Assembly (NCBI RefSeq): GCF_014892575.1
Contig: NZ_JADBGI010000004.1
Coordinates: forward strand, 64,282-128,281
Origin: Nocardiopsis coralli
GTDB lineage: Bacteria > Actinomycetota > Actinomycetes > Streptosporangiales > Streptosporangiaceae
DNA length: 64,000 bases
Direction of reading: 5' to 3'
A program made the position numbers and the translations under genes. Below the pieces are notes generated by a model. It did not search any database and was not told where the DNA came from. It was given only the letters and a program-made list of their open reading frames with translations. This document shows, piece by piece, positions 17,490 through 26,293 of the stretch (within the stretch, counting starts at the first letter, position 1; the number at the start of each line of letters is the position of its first letter).

Positions 17490-17654
17490 CTAAGGAAGCA
17501 GCGCGTTGACGAAGCGGGACATCGCTTCCGCGCCGCCCATGAGCCCGCCCAGGGCGCTCTGGATCACCCCTGCGGCGCTCTCCGGCTGCGTGAGCAGATA
17601 GAACGCCACAAAGGCGATGAGCGCGTATCCGCCCCATTTCTTCAACTTCGCCAC
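17490..17654 (-). CDS. Small single-span membrane protein
   Basis: A 54-aa frame starting at GTG 17654: (V)AKLKKWGGYALIAFVAFYLL, then a Gly/Ala/Ser-rich amphipathic segment and SRFVNALLP. A basic tip followed by one hydrophobic helix predicts an N-in membrane protein. AAGGGGAG lies six to seven bases before the GTG. It is directly upstream of the PH-domain membrane gene, which favours a shared role. The family is not recognised by name, but the start, ribosome site and codon use support a real gene. Confidence 0.65.
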   Translation of the reverse strand: MAKLKKWGGYALIAFVAFYLLTQPESAAGVIQSALGGLMGGAEAMSRFVNALLP

Positions 17655-17845
17655 GTCTGACTCCCCTTGGAATCCACCTGACCCACTGGCCCAGCAGAGA
17701 TTGTTCCACCGACCATGGTGCCCGTAAAGCCAGTGCTACACCATCGGCGTGGCGTTATGTCGGACGTTCGACGCTTGCCGAAACTGTCCTTTTCCGGTGC
17801 CGCTGGTAACCCCGTGAAAGAGGGGCCGTAACCCGTGTACGCAGG

Positions 17846-18088
17846 TCAGCGCTGTTCGTTGAGGGCCAGGGCCAGAACCTGCAGATGTTGGCGGGCGATG
17901 CGTTCGACCAGCTCGGGCGTGGCGTTCCCGGTGACGTCCTGGGCTCCGTGGTGGGCCGCGTTCACGCACCGGGTCACGGTCGCCGTGTGGTGCACGCCGT
18001 TGAACTCCGATTCCAGCCGGTGGACCACCGGGGCGAAATGCGAGTCGCGGGAGATGTGGGGCGTCGAAGGGGAGGGGTTCTCCGGCAT
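17846..18088 (-). CDS. Small protein with putative three-helix bundle domain
   Basis: An 80-aa product. ATG 18088 follows AAGGAG (AAGGAGTGAG), so the longer frame to 18277 is rejected. The sequence HFAPVVHRLESEFNGVHHTATVTRCVNAAHHGAQDV and the end TPELVERIARQHLQVLAL resemble small actinobacterial proteins annotated with a three-helix bundle dimerization domain. Function is unknown. It stands alone between upp and the PH-domain unit. Confidence 0.65.
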   Translation of the reverse strand: MPENPSPSTPHISRDSHFAPVVHRLESEFNGVHHTATVTRCVNAAHHGAQDVTGNATPELVERIARQHLQVLALALNEQR

Positions 18089-18448
18089 CTCACTCCTTGG
18101 GGGCTCTTCTGAGGTGTGTCGCGCACTGTGTGCGCCTCGGGGCTGTGCGTAGCCCGCGGAGGGTTGCCTGGACGTCGGCCGCGAAGGGCGGTCGGTCCTG
18201 GGGGAGGAGGCTCGGCTACGCGCTGTGTGGGGTTCTTTTCGGTCCGGCGGGTTTGCCCTGTTAAGGGCGGTTCTCAACCATGATCACTCGTGTCTGTTAC
18301 GTTCCCATCTCGAATCGAATTCGGCTAATGCAGCAGGGGGTTGCGGTCTGGTGGACCCGCTGCTTCGACCTGGGGCGATGCACGTTACCAGTGTGCCATT
18401 ACCCGTCTTTCGGACCTTCATTCACGCGCCCGGAAAATGGACCGAAAA
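18089..18448. other. Intergenic region upstream of the small three-helix gene
   Basis: About 360 bases with no supported gene. It should contain the promoter of the minus-strand gene at 17846-18088. A short dyad GCCCT-GTTA-AGGGC lies at 18259-18272, and the stretch 18270-18330 is relatively AT-rich. Otherwise nothing was found. Confidence 0.5.
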
Positions 18449-18477
18449 AGCGCCCAACCGGAGACCGGTTGGGCGCT
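18449..18477 (-). terminator. Rho-independent terminator of upp
   Basis: A 13-bp perfect stem (18449-18461 with 18465-18477) closed by AGA; read on the minus strand it ends in CTTTTTCGG, giving a short U-tract. It begins 24 bases past the upp stop. Confidence 0.9.
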
Positions 18478-18501
18478 CGGGATGCGGAGAGGGCTGTCGG
18501 C

Positions 18502-19155
18502 TCAGTGGCAGCCGTACAGGCGGTCGCCCGCGTCGCCCAGCCCCGGGACGATGTAGCCGTTCTCGTCCAGCCGCTCGTCGACCGCGGCGGTGACCACACG
18601 CAGGGTGGCTCCGTGGTCGGGGTCGAGGGACTCCTCGAGCTGCTGCTCGACGGCGGTCAGGCCTTCGGGGGCGGCCAGCAGGCACAGGGCCGTGATGTGG
18701 TCGGCGCCGCGCTCGACCAGCAGTTGCAGCGCTGCTGCGAGAGTGCCGCCCGTCGCCAGCATCGGGTCGAGCACGTAGATCTGGCGGCCCGAGAGGTCCT
18801 GCGGGAGGCGGTCGGCGTAGGTGGCCGGCTGGAGCGTCTCCTCGTTGCGTGCCATGCCGAGGAAACCGACCTCGGCGGTCGGCAGCAGACGGGTCATGCC
18901 GTCGAGCATGCCGAGCCCGGCGCGCAGGATCGGGACGACCAGGGGGGTGGGGCGGGTGAGTTGGGTTCCGGTCGCCCGCGTCAGCGGGGTCTCCAGGGTG
19001 ACCTCGCTCACGCGTACGTCGCGGGTGGCCTCGTAGGCGAGCAGGGTGACCAGCTCGTCGGTGAGGCGCCGGAAGGTCGGGGAGTCGGTCCGCACGTCGC
19101 GCAGGGTGGTCAGCTTGTGCGCCACCAACGGGTGGTCGACGACCAGGGTTTCCAA
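18502..19155 (-). CDS. upp: Uracil phosphoribosyltransferase
   Basis: Salvages uracil to UMP using PRPP. The 217-aa protein has the PRPP-binding motif [16 protein letters not shown] near residues 128-143, RAGLGMLDG, and the C-terminal uracil-binding [15 protein letters not shown]. Length agrees with the 208-aa E. coli enzyme. ATG 19155 begins the fold at [19 protein letters not shown]. It diverges from the tadA operon, an arrangement also found in Streptomyces. Confidence 0.96.
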   Translation of the reverse strand: METLVVDHPLVAHKLTTLRDVRTDSPTFRRLTDELVTLLAYEATRDVRVSEVTLETPLTRATGTQLTRPTPLVVPILRAGLGMLDGMTRLLPTAEVGFLGMARNEETLQPATYADRLPQDLSGRQIYVLDPMLATGGTLAAALQLLVERGADHITALCLLAAPEGLTAVEQQLEESLDPDHGATLRVVTAAVDERLDENGYIVPGLGDAGDRLYGCH

Positions 19156-19513
19156 GGCTTTCTCCGGTTGAGCTGGGCTGACGGGACGGTGGCTGGGGAG
19201 AAGTGGGCGTGCCCGAGTCTAATCGCGAGGTCCGCCCGCACCGCCGCAGCGCGGGCGTCACATGCGTCGCACCACTCCCGTACCGATCGGCCGCACCCCC
19301 TGGCAGACAGCAGCGCGCGCCCCTTACCCTTCGGGTCCGGTGGTGGCCCGCGGACGCGGGCGGGCACATGAGTCCGCCCCTGCGCGGACACCGCCGAGCA
19401 CTGATTGTGGACAAGGATGACGGGAGGCGCGGGGTGATCGTTACCATGGCTGTCGCAGGGGCGATCCGGGGTTCCGTCGTCCGCACCGATGCACCGGCCG
19501 GGTTGGGGTGGCG
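19156..19513. promoter_or_regulatory. Divergent promoter region with a DnaA box
   Basis: The 358-base spacer between upp (minus) and the tadA operon (plus) holds no supported gene. A perfect DnaA box in reverse orientation, TGTGGACAA, lies at 19406-19414, about 100 bases before the tadA-operon start. No other clear dyads were noticed. Confidence 0.5.
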
Positions 19514-20014
19514 ATGACAGTACTCGATCATGGTGACGACGATTCGGGCGACTTCGCCGCCGTCGCTTACAGGGAAGAGGAGTACTGGGACGTCGATCTG
19601 CTCCCGGTCGCCCTCACCCAGGACCTCAAGGGGCTCATTCACGCCCTGCGCCAGCAACCCAGCATCAGCGGTTCGCTCGGCCTGGTCTCGATCGGCGACG
19701 ACTTCTTCATCATCGTTCGGGTCTACGGTGAGGAGACCTCCCTCTTCCTCTCCGACGTGACCGCCTCGGTCGACTGGGAGATGGCCCGCGACGTCCTGGA
19801 CGAACTCGGGATCGACGTCCCCGACGACGACGATCTGGACCAGGTCCTGCCCGCGGGCGACCTGTCGATCGTGGCCGATCTCGGCCTGGACGAGATGGAG
19901 CTGGGCGCCCTCGCGGGCGACCTCGACCTGTACCCCGACGAGGTGCTGGCGAGCGTCGCCGAGCGGCTGGGATTCGCCCAGTCCTTCCAGCGTGTCCTGG
20001 ACGGGATGGGGTAA
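19514..20014 (+). CDS. tRNA adenosine deaminase-associated protein (copy 1)
   Basis: A 166-aa acidic protein of the family found next to tadA in actinobacteria; its role is not established. It has an N-terminal alpha/beta region (GSLGLVSIGDDFFIIVRVYGEETSLFLSDVTAS), a Asp-rich linker and a C-terminal helical end (DLDLYPDEVLASVAERLGF). An in-frame GTG at 19508 is possible, but ATG 19514 is better spaced from GGTTGGGG. It is followed after 42 bases by a diverged paralogue and then by tadA, so the three are likely co-transcribed. Confidence 0.8.
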   Translation: MTVLDHGDDDSGDFAAVAYREEEYWDVDLLPVALTQDLKGLIHALRQQPSISGSLGLVSIGDDFFIIVRVYGEETSLFLSDVTASVDWEMARDVLDELGIDVPDDDDLDQVLPAGDLSIVADLGLDEMELGALAGDLDLYPDEVLASVAERLGFAQSFQRVLDGMG

Positions 20015-20056
20015 GGGAGTCCTGGAGTTCACCCCGGCAGAACAGGAGAGCACGCG

Positions 20057-20545
20057 GTGTCGACCTTCGCAGCCATCTTCGCCCCGGACGGGAAGGTGTG
20101 GCGGGGTACCGAGGTCGAGCTCGACGAAGCGGACATGATCGACGACATCACCGATCTCATGGTCGACTTCGCGGTCGACCGCGGCGGTGACGAGGCCCTC
20201 CTCCTCGTGGAGGCCGATGACGAGTGGTTCGCGATCGTCCGGGCCGAGGACGGCGGTGAAGAACCCCGGATCTATCTTTCCGACGCCCGCGTGGTGCACG
20301 ACCACCCCGTTGCCTCGGTGTTGTCGGAGGCCGGCGGGCTGGGTGCGCCGCCGCCGTCCGAGAGCGCCGGTTCCCGACCCAACCCGGTCCCCGACGGTGA
20401 CGGGGACCTCCTCACCGACCTCGGCGTGACCGAGGACGAGCTGCACGACCTGGCTTCGGGCGGCGGTGTGCTGCCCAGCGACGTGTTGGCCGTGGTCGCC
20501 GAGCGGGCGGGGTTCGCCGACCTGCTCGACGGCATGAGGCTCTGA
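20057..20545 (+). CDS. tRNA adenosine deaminase-associated protein (copy 2)
   Basis: A 162-aa acidic paralogue of the preceding gene. It shares the layout: strand-rich N-terminus (DEALLLVEADDEWFAIVRAEDGGEEPRIYLSDAR), a Pro/Ser/Gly linker, and an end PSDVLAVVAERAGFADLLDGM that closely parallels PDEVLASVAERLGF plus LDGM in copy 1. GTG 20057 follows CAGGAGAG. The stop lies four bases before tadA, suggesting tight coupling with the deaminase. Confidence 0.82.
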   Translation: MSTFAAIFAPDGKVWRGTEVELDEADMIDDITDLMVDFAVDRGGDEALLLVEADDEWFAIVRAEDGGEEPRIYLSDARVVHDHPVASVLSEAGGLGAPPPSESAGSRPNPVPDGDGDLLTDLGVTEDELHDLASGGGVLPSDVLAVVAERAGFADLLDGMRL

Positions 20546-20549
20546 GGCG

Positions 20550-21029
20550 ATGGACCGGGACCTCGTCGACGCCGCTCTGCGTCTGGCCCTGCTCGAGGGC
20601 GAGCGTGCCCTGGAGACGGGCGACGTCCCCGTGGGCGCGGTGGTTCTGGGAGGGGACGGCGCGGTCCTGGGTACCGGCCGCAACGAGCGTGAGGCGACCG
20701 GTGATCCCACGGCCCACGCGGAGGTCCTGGCGCTCCGGGCGGCGGCCCGTGTGCGGGGTGAGTGGCGTCTGTCGGGGTGCACCCTGGTCGTGACGTTGGA
20801 GCCCTGCACGATGTGCGCGGGGGCGACCGTGCTCTCGCGTGTGGACCGGTTGGTGTACGGGGCGCGCGACGAGAAGGCAGGGGCGGCCGGATCGGTGTGG
20901 GACGCGGTGCGCGATCCACGCCAGAACCACCGGCCGGAGGTGCTCCCGCCCGACCTCGTGGGGGCCGATGTGGCGGCCGAGTGCTCCGGTCTGCTCTCCC
21001 GATTTTTCGCTCGGCGCAGGATCCTGTAG
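20550..21029 (+). CDS. tadA: tRNA-specific adenosine deaminase
   Basis: Converts adenosine 34 of tRNA-Arg(ACG) to inosine. The 159-aa protein has the zinc deaminase motifs HAE (PTAHAEVLALRAAA) and PCTMC (LEPCTMCAGA), plus DVPVGAVV near the N-terminus. ATG 20550 comes four bases after the upstream stop; its ribosome site would lie inside that gene, implying translational coupling. A tRNA-Ser gene follows directly. Confidence 0.95.
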   Translation: MDRDLVDAALRLALLEGERALETGDVPVGAVVLGGDGAVLGTGRNEREATGDPTAHAEVLALRAAARVRGEWRLSGCTLVVTLEPCTMCAGATVLSRVDRLVYGARDEKAGAAGSVWDAVRDPRQNHRPEVLPPDLVGADVAAECSGLLSRFFARRRIL

Positions 21030-21039
21030 AGTTCCTCTC

Positions 21040-21127
21040 GGTGGAGTCGCCTAGTGGCCGATGGCGCCCGCCTCGAAAGCGGGTAAGGGGCAACCCTTCG
21101 AGGGTTCGAATCCCTCCTCCACCGCCA
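21040..21127 (+). tRNA. tRNA-Ser(CGA)
   Basis: The 88-nt gene has the acceptor stem GGTGGAG (21040-21046) paired with CTCCACC (21117-21123), discriminator G and an encoded CCA. The anticodon arm CCCGC-CTCGAAA-GCGGG places CGA at 21074-21076. A long class II variable arm and the T loop GGTTCGAATCC follow. It starts 11 bases after tadA. Confidence 0.97.
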
Positions 21128-21130
21128 CCA

Positions 21131-21164
21131 AGCCGCCCCCGGCACTGCCGGGGGCGGCTTTTTT
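21131..21164 (+). terminator. Rho-independent terminator after tRNA-Ser
   Basis: AGCCGCCCCCGGC (21131-21143) pairs perfectly with 21147-21159 around ACT and is followed by six T residues, the most canonical terminator in the window. Confidence 0.93.
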
Positions 21165-21275
21165 GTGCCCGCTCCGGGCTCCGTGCCGTCGTCGTGAATT
21201 CTGTGCCCCGACTGGTTACCGTGGGTTTTTGTTCGATTACTTTGAGCAGTAACGCATGATGGGGGACGCCACAGT

Positions 21276-22892
21276 ATGGCTCTGACATGGGCGGACGAGT
21301 TCCGCCGTCGAACGCTGCGGTTGCGCCGGAGGGTCCCCAGGAAGGCGTTGCTCCTGGCGGTGGCGGCCGTGGCCCTCGTCGTCGTCCTCGTCGCCCCGAC
21401 CCCCGTTGCCATGGTGACCGCGTTCCTCTTCCCCGCCGCGGGGCTCTGGCTGCTCGGCTCCGAACTGGCCGCGCTCCGCCGGGAACGCAGGGTGCGGGAG
21501 CGCGACCGTCGACACCGTGCCGAGGAACGGCGCCGGCAGCAGGAATCGGAGAACCGCCTGCGCGAGCTGGAGCACCGCCTGTGGAAGGGGGACTCGGGGG
21601 CAGCGGGCGAGGGTCTGCGCGAGTACACCCTCGACGCCGGCCACGGGACCGAACGGCGGGCGCGCGCCCTGGACGGCCTGGGAGCCTGGTTCGAGCACAC
21701 CGGCCACTCGGACCGCGCGCAGCAGATGCGGCGTGCGGCGCTGCTCACCGACCTGTCGCCGCCGAGCTCCGAGCGGGTGCGGTCGGTGCTGGGTGATCGC
21801 GGGGAGACCCTGCACTTCGACGTGCTGATCGTCTCGCACTTCGGTCTCCCCGGGGGCACGACGGGCAGCAACGCACAGGAGATCGAGGCGCAGACCCGCG
21901 CCGGGCTGCGGACGGGGCTGCTGCATCACCCCATCACCGCCTGGAACCGCGGAAGGCCCATCAGCCCGAAGATCATGCGTCTGGTGGACGGGGACCGCGT
22001 CCGGCTCGTGCACTGGAGCGACCGGATCACCTGCGATCTGCTGCTGATCCGGCATCCGAAGGTCTGCGACGTCATCGCCGAAGACCTCCCGGAGGTGGAG
22101 GCCGCCCACACAGCGCTGATCATCAACCAGCCGCCGTACCGCTACTACGGAGCGGACGGCAGGGGCGAGGAGATCTGGGACCCCGCCCGTGTCCACGGCA
22201 ACCTGATGGAACGCTTCGGGCCGCACACGTGGTACCCGATCGGTCCGGCGGTGCGCGACACACTCGTGGCGCACCACCTCGACGAGTTCCCGGACATGCC
22301 GCTCGCTTCGTGGGACTGGGTCAACGTCATCGACATGGACGAGTGGGCGCGCCCCGAGCCCCGCCCCTTCGACGGCACGGTGCGGGTCGGGCGGCACTCG
22401 CGCGACCACGTGTCCAAGTGGCCGGAGACGCGCGAGCTCCTGGAGGCCGCCTACCCGCCCGACGCGGGTTACGAGTACCGGGTCCTGGGCGGGGCGGACA
22501 GCCCGGAAGGCCTGCTCGGCGGGTTGCCCGACAACTGGACGGTCCACCCGTTCGACAGCGTTCCGGCGCGGGACTTCCTGCACGAGCTCGACGTGTACGT
22601 GTACTTCACCTCCACCGACTACGTGGAGGCCTTCGGGCGCTCGCCCCTGGAGGCGATGGCGGTCGGGCTGCCGACCGTGCTGCCCCGGCAGTTCAAGCCC
22701 CTCTTCGGTGACGCCGGCATCTACACCGAACCCTCCGGGGTGGGCGCCGAGATCGACCTGCTCATGACCGACCGTGAACACCACGCACGCCGCGTCGAAC
22801 GCGCCCGCCAGGTGGTCCGGGACCGGTTCAGCTACGACGCTCACCTGGGCCGTCTCGGTGACGTGGGGGTCCGTGCCGCGCGCACCTCGTGA
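21276..22892 (+). CDS. Membrane-anchored GT-B glycosyltransferase (paralogue 1)
   Basis: A 538-aa protein: basic N-terminus, two membrane helices (about 23-40 and 45-61), an Arg/Glu-rich coiled coil (68-100), a helical linker, then a GT-B glycosyltransferase. Motifs are HFGLPGGTTGSNAQE (188-202), ITCDLLLIRHPKV, VRVGRHSRDHVSKWP (369-383) and the EX7E site E451-E459 in YVEAFGRSPLEAM, as in GT4/GT1-type retaining enzymes. The short N-terminal hairpin suggests a cytosolic enzyme held at the membrane. ATG 21276 follows GGGGGA. It leads an operon of three paralogues. Acceptor and donor are unknown. Confidence 0.85.
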   Translation: MALTWADEFRRRTLRLRRRVPRKALLLAVAAVALVVVLVAPTPVAMVTAFLFPAAGLWLLGSELAALRRERRVRERDRRHRAEERRRQQESENRLRELEHRLWKGDSGAAGEGLREYTLDAGHGTERRARALDGLGAWFEHTGHSDRAQQMRRAALLTDLSPPSSERVRSVLGDRGETLHFDVLIVSHFGLPGGTTGSNAQEIEAQTRAGLRTGLLHHPITAWNRGRPISPKIMRLVDGDRVRLVHWSDRITCDLLLIRHPKVCDVIAEDLPEVEAAHTALIINQPPYRYYGADGRGEEIWDPARVHGNLMERFGPHTWYPIGPAVRDTLVAHHLDEFPDMPLASWDWVNVIDMDEWARPEPRPFDGTVRVGRHSRDHVSKWPETRELLEAAYPPDAGYEYRVLGGADSPEGLLGGLPDNWTVHPFDSVPARDFLHELDVYVYFTSTDYVEAFGRSPLEAMAVGLPTVLPRQFKPLFGDAGIYTEPSGVGAEIDLLMTDREHHARRVERARQVVRDRFSYDAHLGRLGDVGVRAARTS

Positions 22893-22936
22893 GGAACCGT
22901 GCGGCCCGGACACCGAAGCTTCGATGGGAGACGACG

Positions 22937-24535
22937 ATGACCCCTGACCCTCGAGCCCTGCTCGCCGGCCTCCGGCGGAGGGTGCGCCGTCACGTACCGA
23001 TGCGGACGGCCTTCGCCGTGTCCGCCGTGTGTGTGGCCCTGCTGGTCGTGCTCGTCGGCGGGAGACCGGGCCTGGCCGCGGCCAGCCTGTTCCTCGGCGC
23101 CGGTGTGGCTTGGGCCGGCCGTTCGGTGGCGGTGCTGCGCCGGGAGGAACACGCGGCGGCCACGGCCGGCCCCGTGAGCGGCCGTGGCAGGGCCGACCAG
23201 CAGGCCGTCGAACGGATGTGCCGCCACCTGTGGGGCGGGTTCTCCACGGCCGCGCTGGCGGAGCTGCGCGAGTTCTCCGCCGATCCGACCCGCACTCCGG
23301 AGTCCCGTGCCGCGGCGCTGTCTGCGGCCGCGGACCGGCACGCCTCGATCGGTGAGACCGACCGCGCGGGGGCCCTGCGCCATGCCGCCCTGCTCTCCGA
23401 CCCCCGGCCTCCGGGGCCCTCCGTGAAACCCGAGCCGCTGCCCGACGGTCCGGTCCACGTCGACGTCCTCCTGGTGTCGGACTTCTGCAACCTGGGCGGG
23501 ACGACGGGCAGCAACCTCCAGGAGTTGGCGGCCCAGACGGCGGGCGGGTTGCGCACGGGGCTGTTGCACCACCCGTTCGACAACCAGAAACCGGGCAGGC
23601 CGGTCAACCCCAAGTTCAACCGGTTCGTGGACGGCGACCGTGTGCGGTACGTGCGCCCGGGCGAACAGGTGACCTGCGACGTGATGATCGTGCGCCACCC
23701 GAGGAGTGTCGAGAGCCTGCGGGAGGACCTCACACACGTCACGGCCCGGGCCACGAAGCTCATCGTGAACCAGACCCCGTGCCGGTACTACGGGGACGAC
23801 GGCGCCGGCGAGGCCGTCTGGGACGTCGCCGAGACCCATCGTGTGCTCCAGGACTGGATCGGTGACCACGAGTGGTGCCCGATCAGCCCGTTCGTGCGCC
23901 GCGCGCTCCTGGAGCACCACGCCGACGAGCTCGGTCCGGTGCGCCTGTCCGACCACGACTGGACCAACATCATCGACCTGGACGAATGGCGCCGGGACGG
24001 GGAGCGCGAGCCGGACGGGGCGGTGCGGATCGGTCGGCACTCACGCGACCACGAGTCCAAGTGGCCGGAGACGCCGGAGCTGCTGCTGTCGGCCTACCCC
24101 GCGGGGGAGGGGCGCGAGGTCCATGTGCTGGGCGGGACGTCGGTGCCGCGGCGCATGCTCGGCGGGCTGCCCGAGGGGTGGGTCACCTACCGCTACGACT
24201 CGTTGCCGGTCCCCGAGTTCCTGCGTGATCTGGACGTGTACGTCTACCAGACCTCCTCGGACCTGCTGGAGGCGTTCGGCCGGGCCCCCTTGGAGGCGAT
24301 GGCGGCCGGGGTCCCGACGGTGCTCCCTCCCAAGTTCGAGGAGCTCTTCGGATCGGCCGCCGTCTACGCGACCCCCGGGCGTGTGGGCGACGCCGTCGAC
24401 TGGCTCACGGCCGACCCCCGTCGCAGCCGGGACCAGGTGGAACAGGCGTGGGCGGTGCTGCGGGACCGCTTCAGCCACCAGGCGCACCTGCAGCGGCTGG
24501 CCGCGATCGGTGTGCGGGTCGGCGCCCCGGTCTGA
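22937..24535 (+). CDS. Membrane-anchored GT-B glycosyltransferase (paralogue 2)
   Basis: A 532-aa paralogue with the same plan: basic start, two membrane helices (about 24-40 and 45-65), a shorter linker without the long coiled coil, and a GT-B domain with CNLGGTTGSNLQE, VTCDVMIVRHPRS, VRIGRHSRDHESKWP and LLEAFGRAPLEAM (EX7E kept). ATG 22937 follows GGGAG; the frame is open from 22889 but that part lacks a ribosome site. It lies 44 bases after paralogue 1. It is the most diverged of the three (RPGEQ where the others have HWSDR). Confidence 0.85.
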   Translation: MTPDPRALLAGLRRRVRRHVPMRTAFAVSAVCVALLVVLVGGRPGLAAASLFLGAGVAWAGRSVAVLRREEHAAATAGPVSGRGRADQQAVERMCRHLWGGFSTAALAELREFSADPTRTPESRAAALSAAADRHASIGETDRAGALRHAALLSDPRPPGPSVKPEPLPDGPVHVDVLLVSDFCNLGGTTGSNLQELAAQTAGGLRTGLLHHPFDNQKPGRPVNPKFNRFVDGDRVRYVRPGEQVTCDVMIVRHPRSVESLREDLTHVTARATKLIVNQTPCRYYGDDGAGEAVWDVAETHRVLQDWIGDHEWCPISPFVRRALLEHHADELGPVRLSDHDWTNIIDLDEWRRDGEREPDGAVRIGRHSRDHESKWPETPELLLSAYPAGEGREVHVLGGTSVPRRMLGGLPEGWVTYRYDSLPVPEFLRDLDVYVYQTSSDLLEAFGRAPLEAMAAGVPTVLPPKFEELFGSAAVYATPGRVGDAVDWLTADPRRSRDQVEQAWAVLRDRFSHQAHLQRLAAIGVRVGAPV

Positions 24536-24587
24536 GGGGCGGTGACGGGGCCCGGCAGAGGTCCGGGCCGGCGAGGAGGGGATGTGG

Positions 24588-26273
24588 ATGGGACAGGCCA
24601 ACACGGTCGGACAGCAATTGTGGAGCCTGCGCGACAGTGTCCCGCCGGCGCGGGTGGCGGCGGTCGGGGGCGCGGCGGGGCTGATGGTGGTCCTGTTCGC
24701 CGACCTGCGCCTGGCCCTGGCCGCCGGGTTCGCGATGGTCGCCTGCGGACTGTTCTGGGTCGGCCGGTCGGTGGTGCGCCTGCGGAGCAGGGTGGACCAA
24801 GAGGTGGACCGGGCCGACGAGCGGGCGGAGCGGCAGGAACAGCATCAGAAGCGGGAGCGCAAGGCCCGGGAACGCGGGGAACGCGGTCGGGCCAGGGACC
24901 GGGAGGCGGACGCCGAACGTGCCGAGCTCGAGCGGCTGCGCCTGTTGCTGTGGAACGGGTTCAGTGCGTCCGGGATCGAGCAGATGCGCGCGTTCTGCTC
25001 GGCCCCCGACCGGAGCAAGGAGGCCCGCTTCGAGGGGTTGGCGTCGATCGCCGAGAGGCATGCCTCCGCCGGCCGGGAGGACCTGGCGCGCAGCTTCCGC
25101 CGGTCGGCGTTGATGGCCGACCCGGAGGCGGTGACGGCCGAGCGGGTCAGGGGCGTGATGGCCCCGGAGGGCCGGAGTGTCCACGTGGATGTACTCATGG
25201 TGTCGGACTTCGGGCTTCCCGGGGGCACCACCGGGAGCAACATCCAGGAGGTGCGGGCGCAGTCCACCGCCGGGCTGCGGACCGGACTGTTGTCGACCCC
25301 GTTCCGGCCCTCGAAGGTCGGCAGGCCGGTGAACCCGAAGGTCCTGGAGGTCGTCGACGGCGACCGTGTGCAGTTCGTGCACTGGAGCGACCGCATCACC
25401 TGCGACCTGCTGCTCGTCCGGCACCCGAAGGTCTGCGAGAACCTGCTCGAGGACCTGCCGGAGATCCGCGCGGGACGTACGGTGCTCGTGGTCAACCAGC
25501 CGCCGTGCGAGCGCTACGGGGTCGACGGCCCTTCCCCTGCCACATGGGATCCGGGCAGGGTGCGCGCGGTGCTCGACGGGTGGGTCGGCGAGCACACGTG
25601 GTACCCGATCGGCCCCGCCGTGCGGTCGGCGCTCCTGGAGCACCACGGTGCCGAGCTGGACGGTGTGGAGCTGGCCGAGGACGACTGGGTCAATATCATC
25701 GACCTCGCTGCCTGGCGGCGGCCCCGCCGGCGGGAGCACGACGGTACGGCCCGGGTCGGCCGGCACACGAGGGACGAACCGGTGAAGTGGCCCGAGCTCC
25801 CGGGGCTGCTGGAGGCGGCCTACCCGTCCGGTCAGGGACGGGAGATCCACGTGCTGGGCGGGGCGGACAGCGCGGCCGGGGTGCTCGGCGGGGTTCCGGA
25901 CACGTGGAGGGTCCAGGGGTTCGACTCCGTTTCCCCGAGGGAGTTCCTGCACGGGTTGGACGTGTACTCGTACTTCACCGCATCGGACTACGTGGAGGCG
26001 TTCGGCCGCTCCCCGTTGGAGGCGATGGCTGCGGGGGTCCCCACGATCATGCCGCCCCGTTTCAAGCCGCTGTTCGGTGACGCGGGGGTCTACTCCGACC
26101 CCTTCGGTGTGCGGGAGGAGATCAGCCTCCTCATGACCGATCACGACCGGTACGAGCGCCAGGTGCGGCGGGCCTGGGAGGTGCTCGAGGCCCGGTTCAG
26201 CCACGAGGCTCACCTGCGCCGGATCGCTGAGCTCGGGGTGCGCCAGGAACGGGCTTTCCCGACGATCAGTTAA
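24588..26273 (+). CDS. Membrane-anchored GT-B glycosyltransferase (paralogue 3)
   Basis: A 561-aa paralogue with two membrane helices (about 25-42, 46-64) and the longest coiled coil of the set (about 72-125, rich in Arg, Glu and Gln), then FGLPGGTTGSNIQE, FVHWSDRITCDLLLVRHPKV, ARVGRHTRDEPVKWP and YVEAFGRSPLEAM. It is closest to paralogue 1. Two ATGs occur six bases apart; 24588 is preferred because AGGAGG then lies eight bases upstream, while 24582 is almost on it. A strong hairpin 20 bases later ends the operon. Confidence 0.85.
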   Translation: MGQANTVGQQLWSLRDSVPPARVAAVGGAAGLMVVLFADLRLALAAGFAMVACGLFWVGRSVVRLRSRVDQEVDRADERAERQEQHQKRERKARERGERGRARDREADAERAELERLRLLLWNGFSASGIEQMRAFCSAPDRSKEARFEGLASIAERHASAGREDLARSFRRSALMADPEAVTAERVRGVMAPEGRSVHVDVLMVSDFGLPGGTTGSNIQEVRAQSTAGLRTGLLSTPFRPSKVGRPVNPKVLEVVDGDRVQFVHWSDRITCDLLLVRHPKVCENLLEDLPEIRAGRTVLVVNQPPCERYGVDGPSPATWDPGRVRAVLDGWVGEHTWYPIGPAVRSALLEHHGAELDGVELAEDDWVNIIDLAAWRRPRRREHDGTARVGRHTRDEPVKWPELPGLLEAAYPSGQGREIHVLGGADSAAGVLGGVPDTWRVQGFDSVSPREFLHGLDVYSYFTASDYVEAFGRSPLEAMAAGVPTIMPPRFKPLFGDAGVYSDPFGVREEISLLMTDHDRYERQVRRAWEVLEARFSHEAHLRRIAELGVRQERAFPTIS

Positions 26274-26293
26274 TAACGGACATACGTGGAGGT

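Noticed and set aside
18422..21871. Minus-strand open frame of 1149 codons across upp, tadA and tRNA-Ser
   Set aside because: It runs through a tRNA gene and the well-supported tadA operon; its sequence is Arg/Pro/Ser-rich shadow text.
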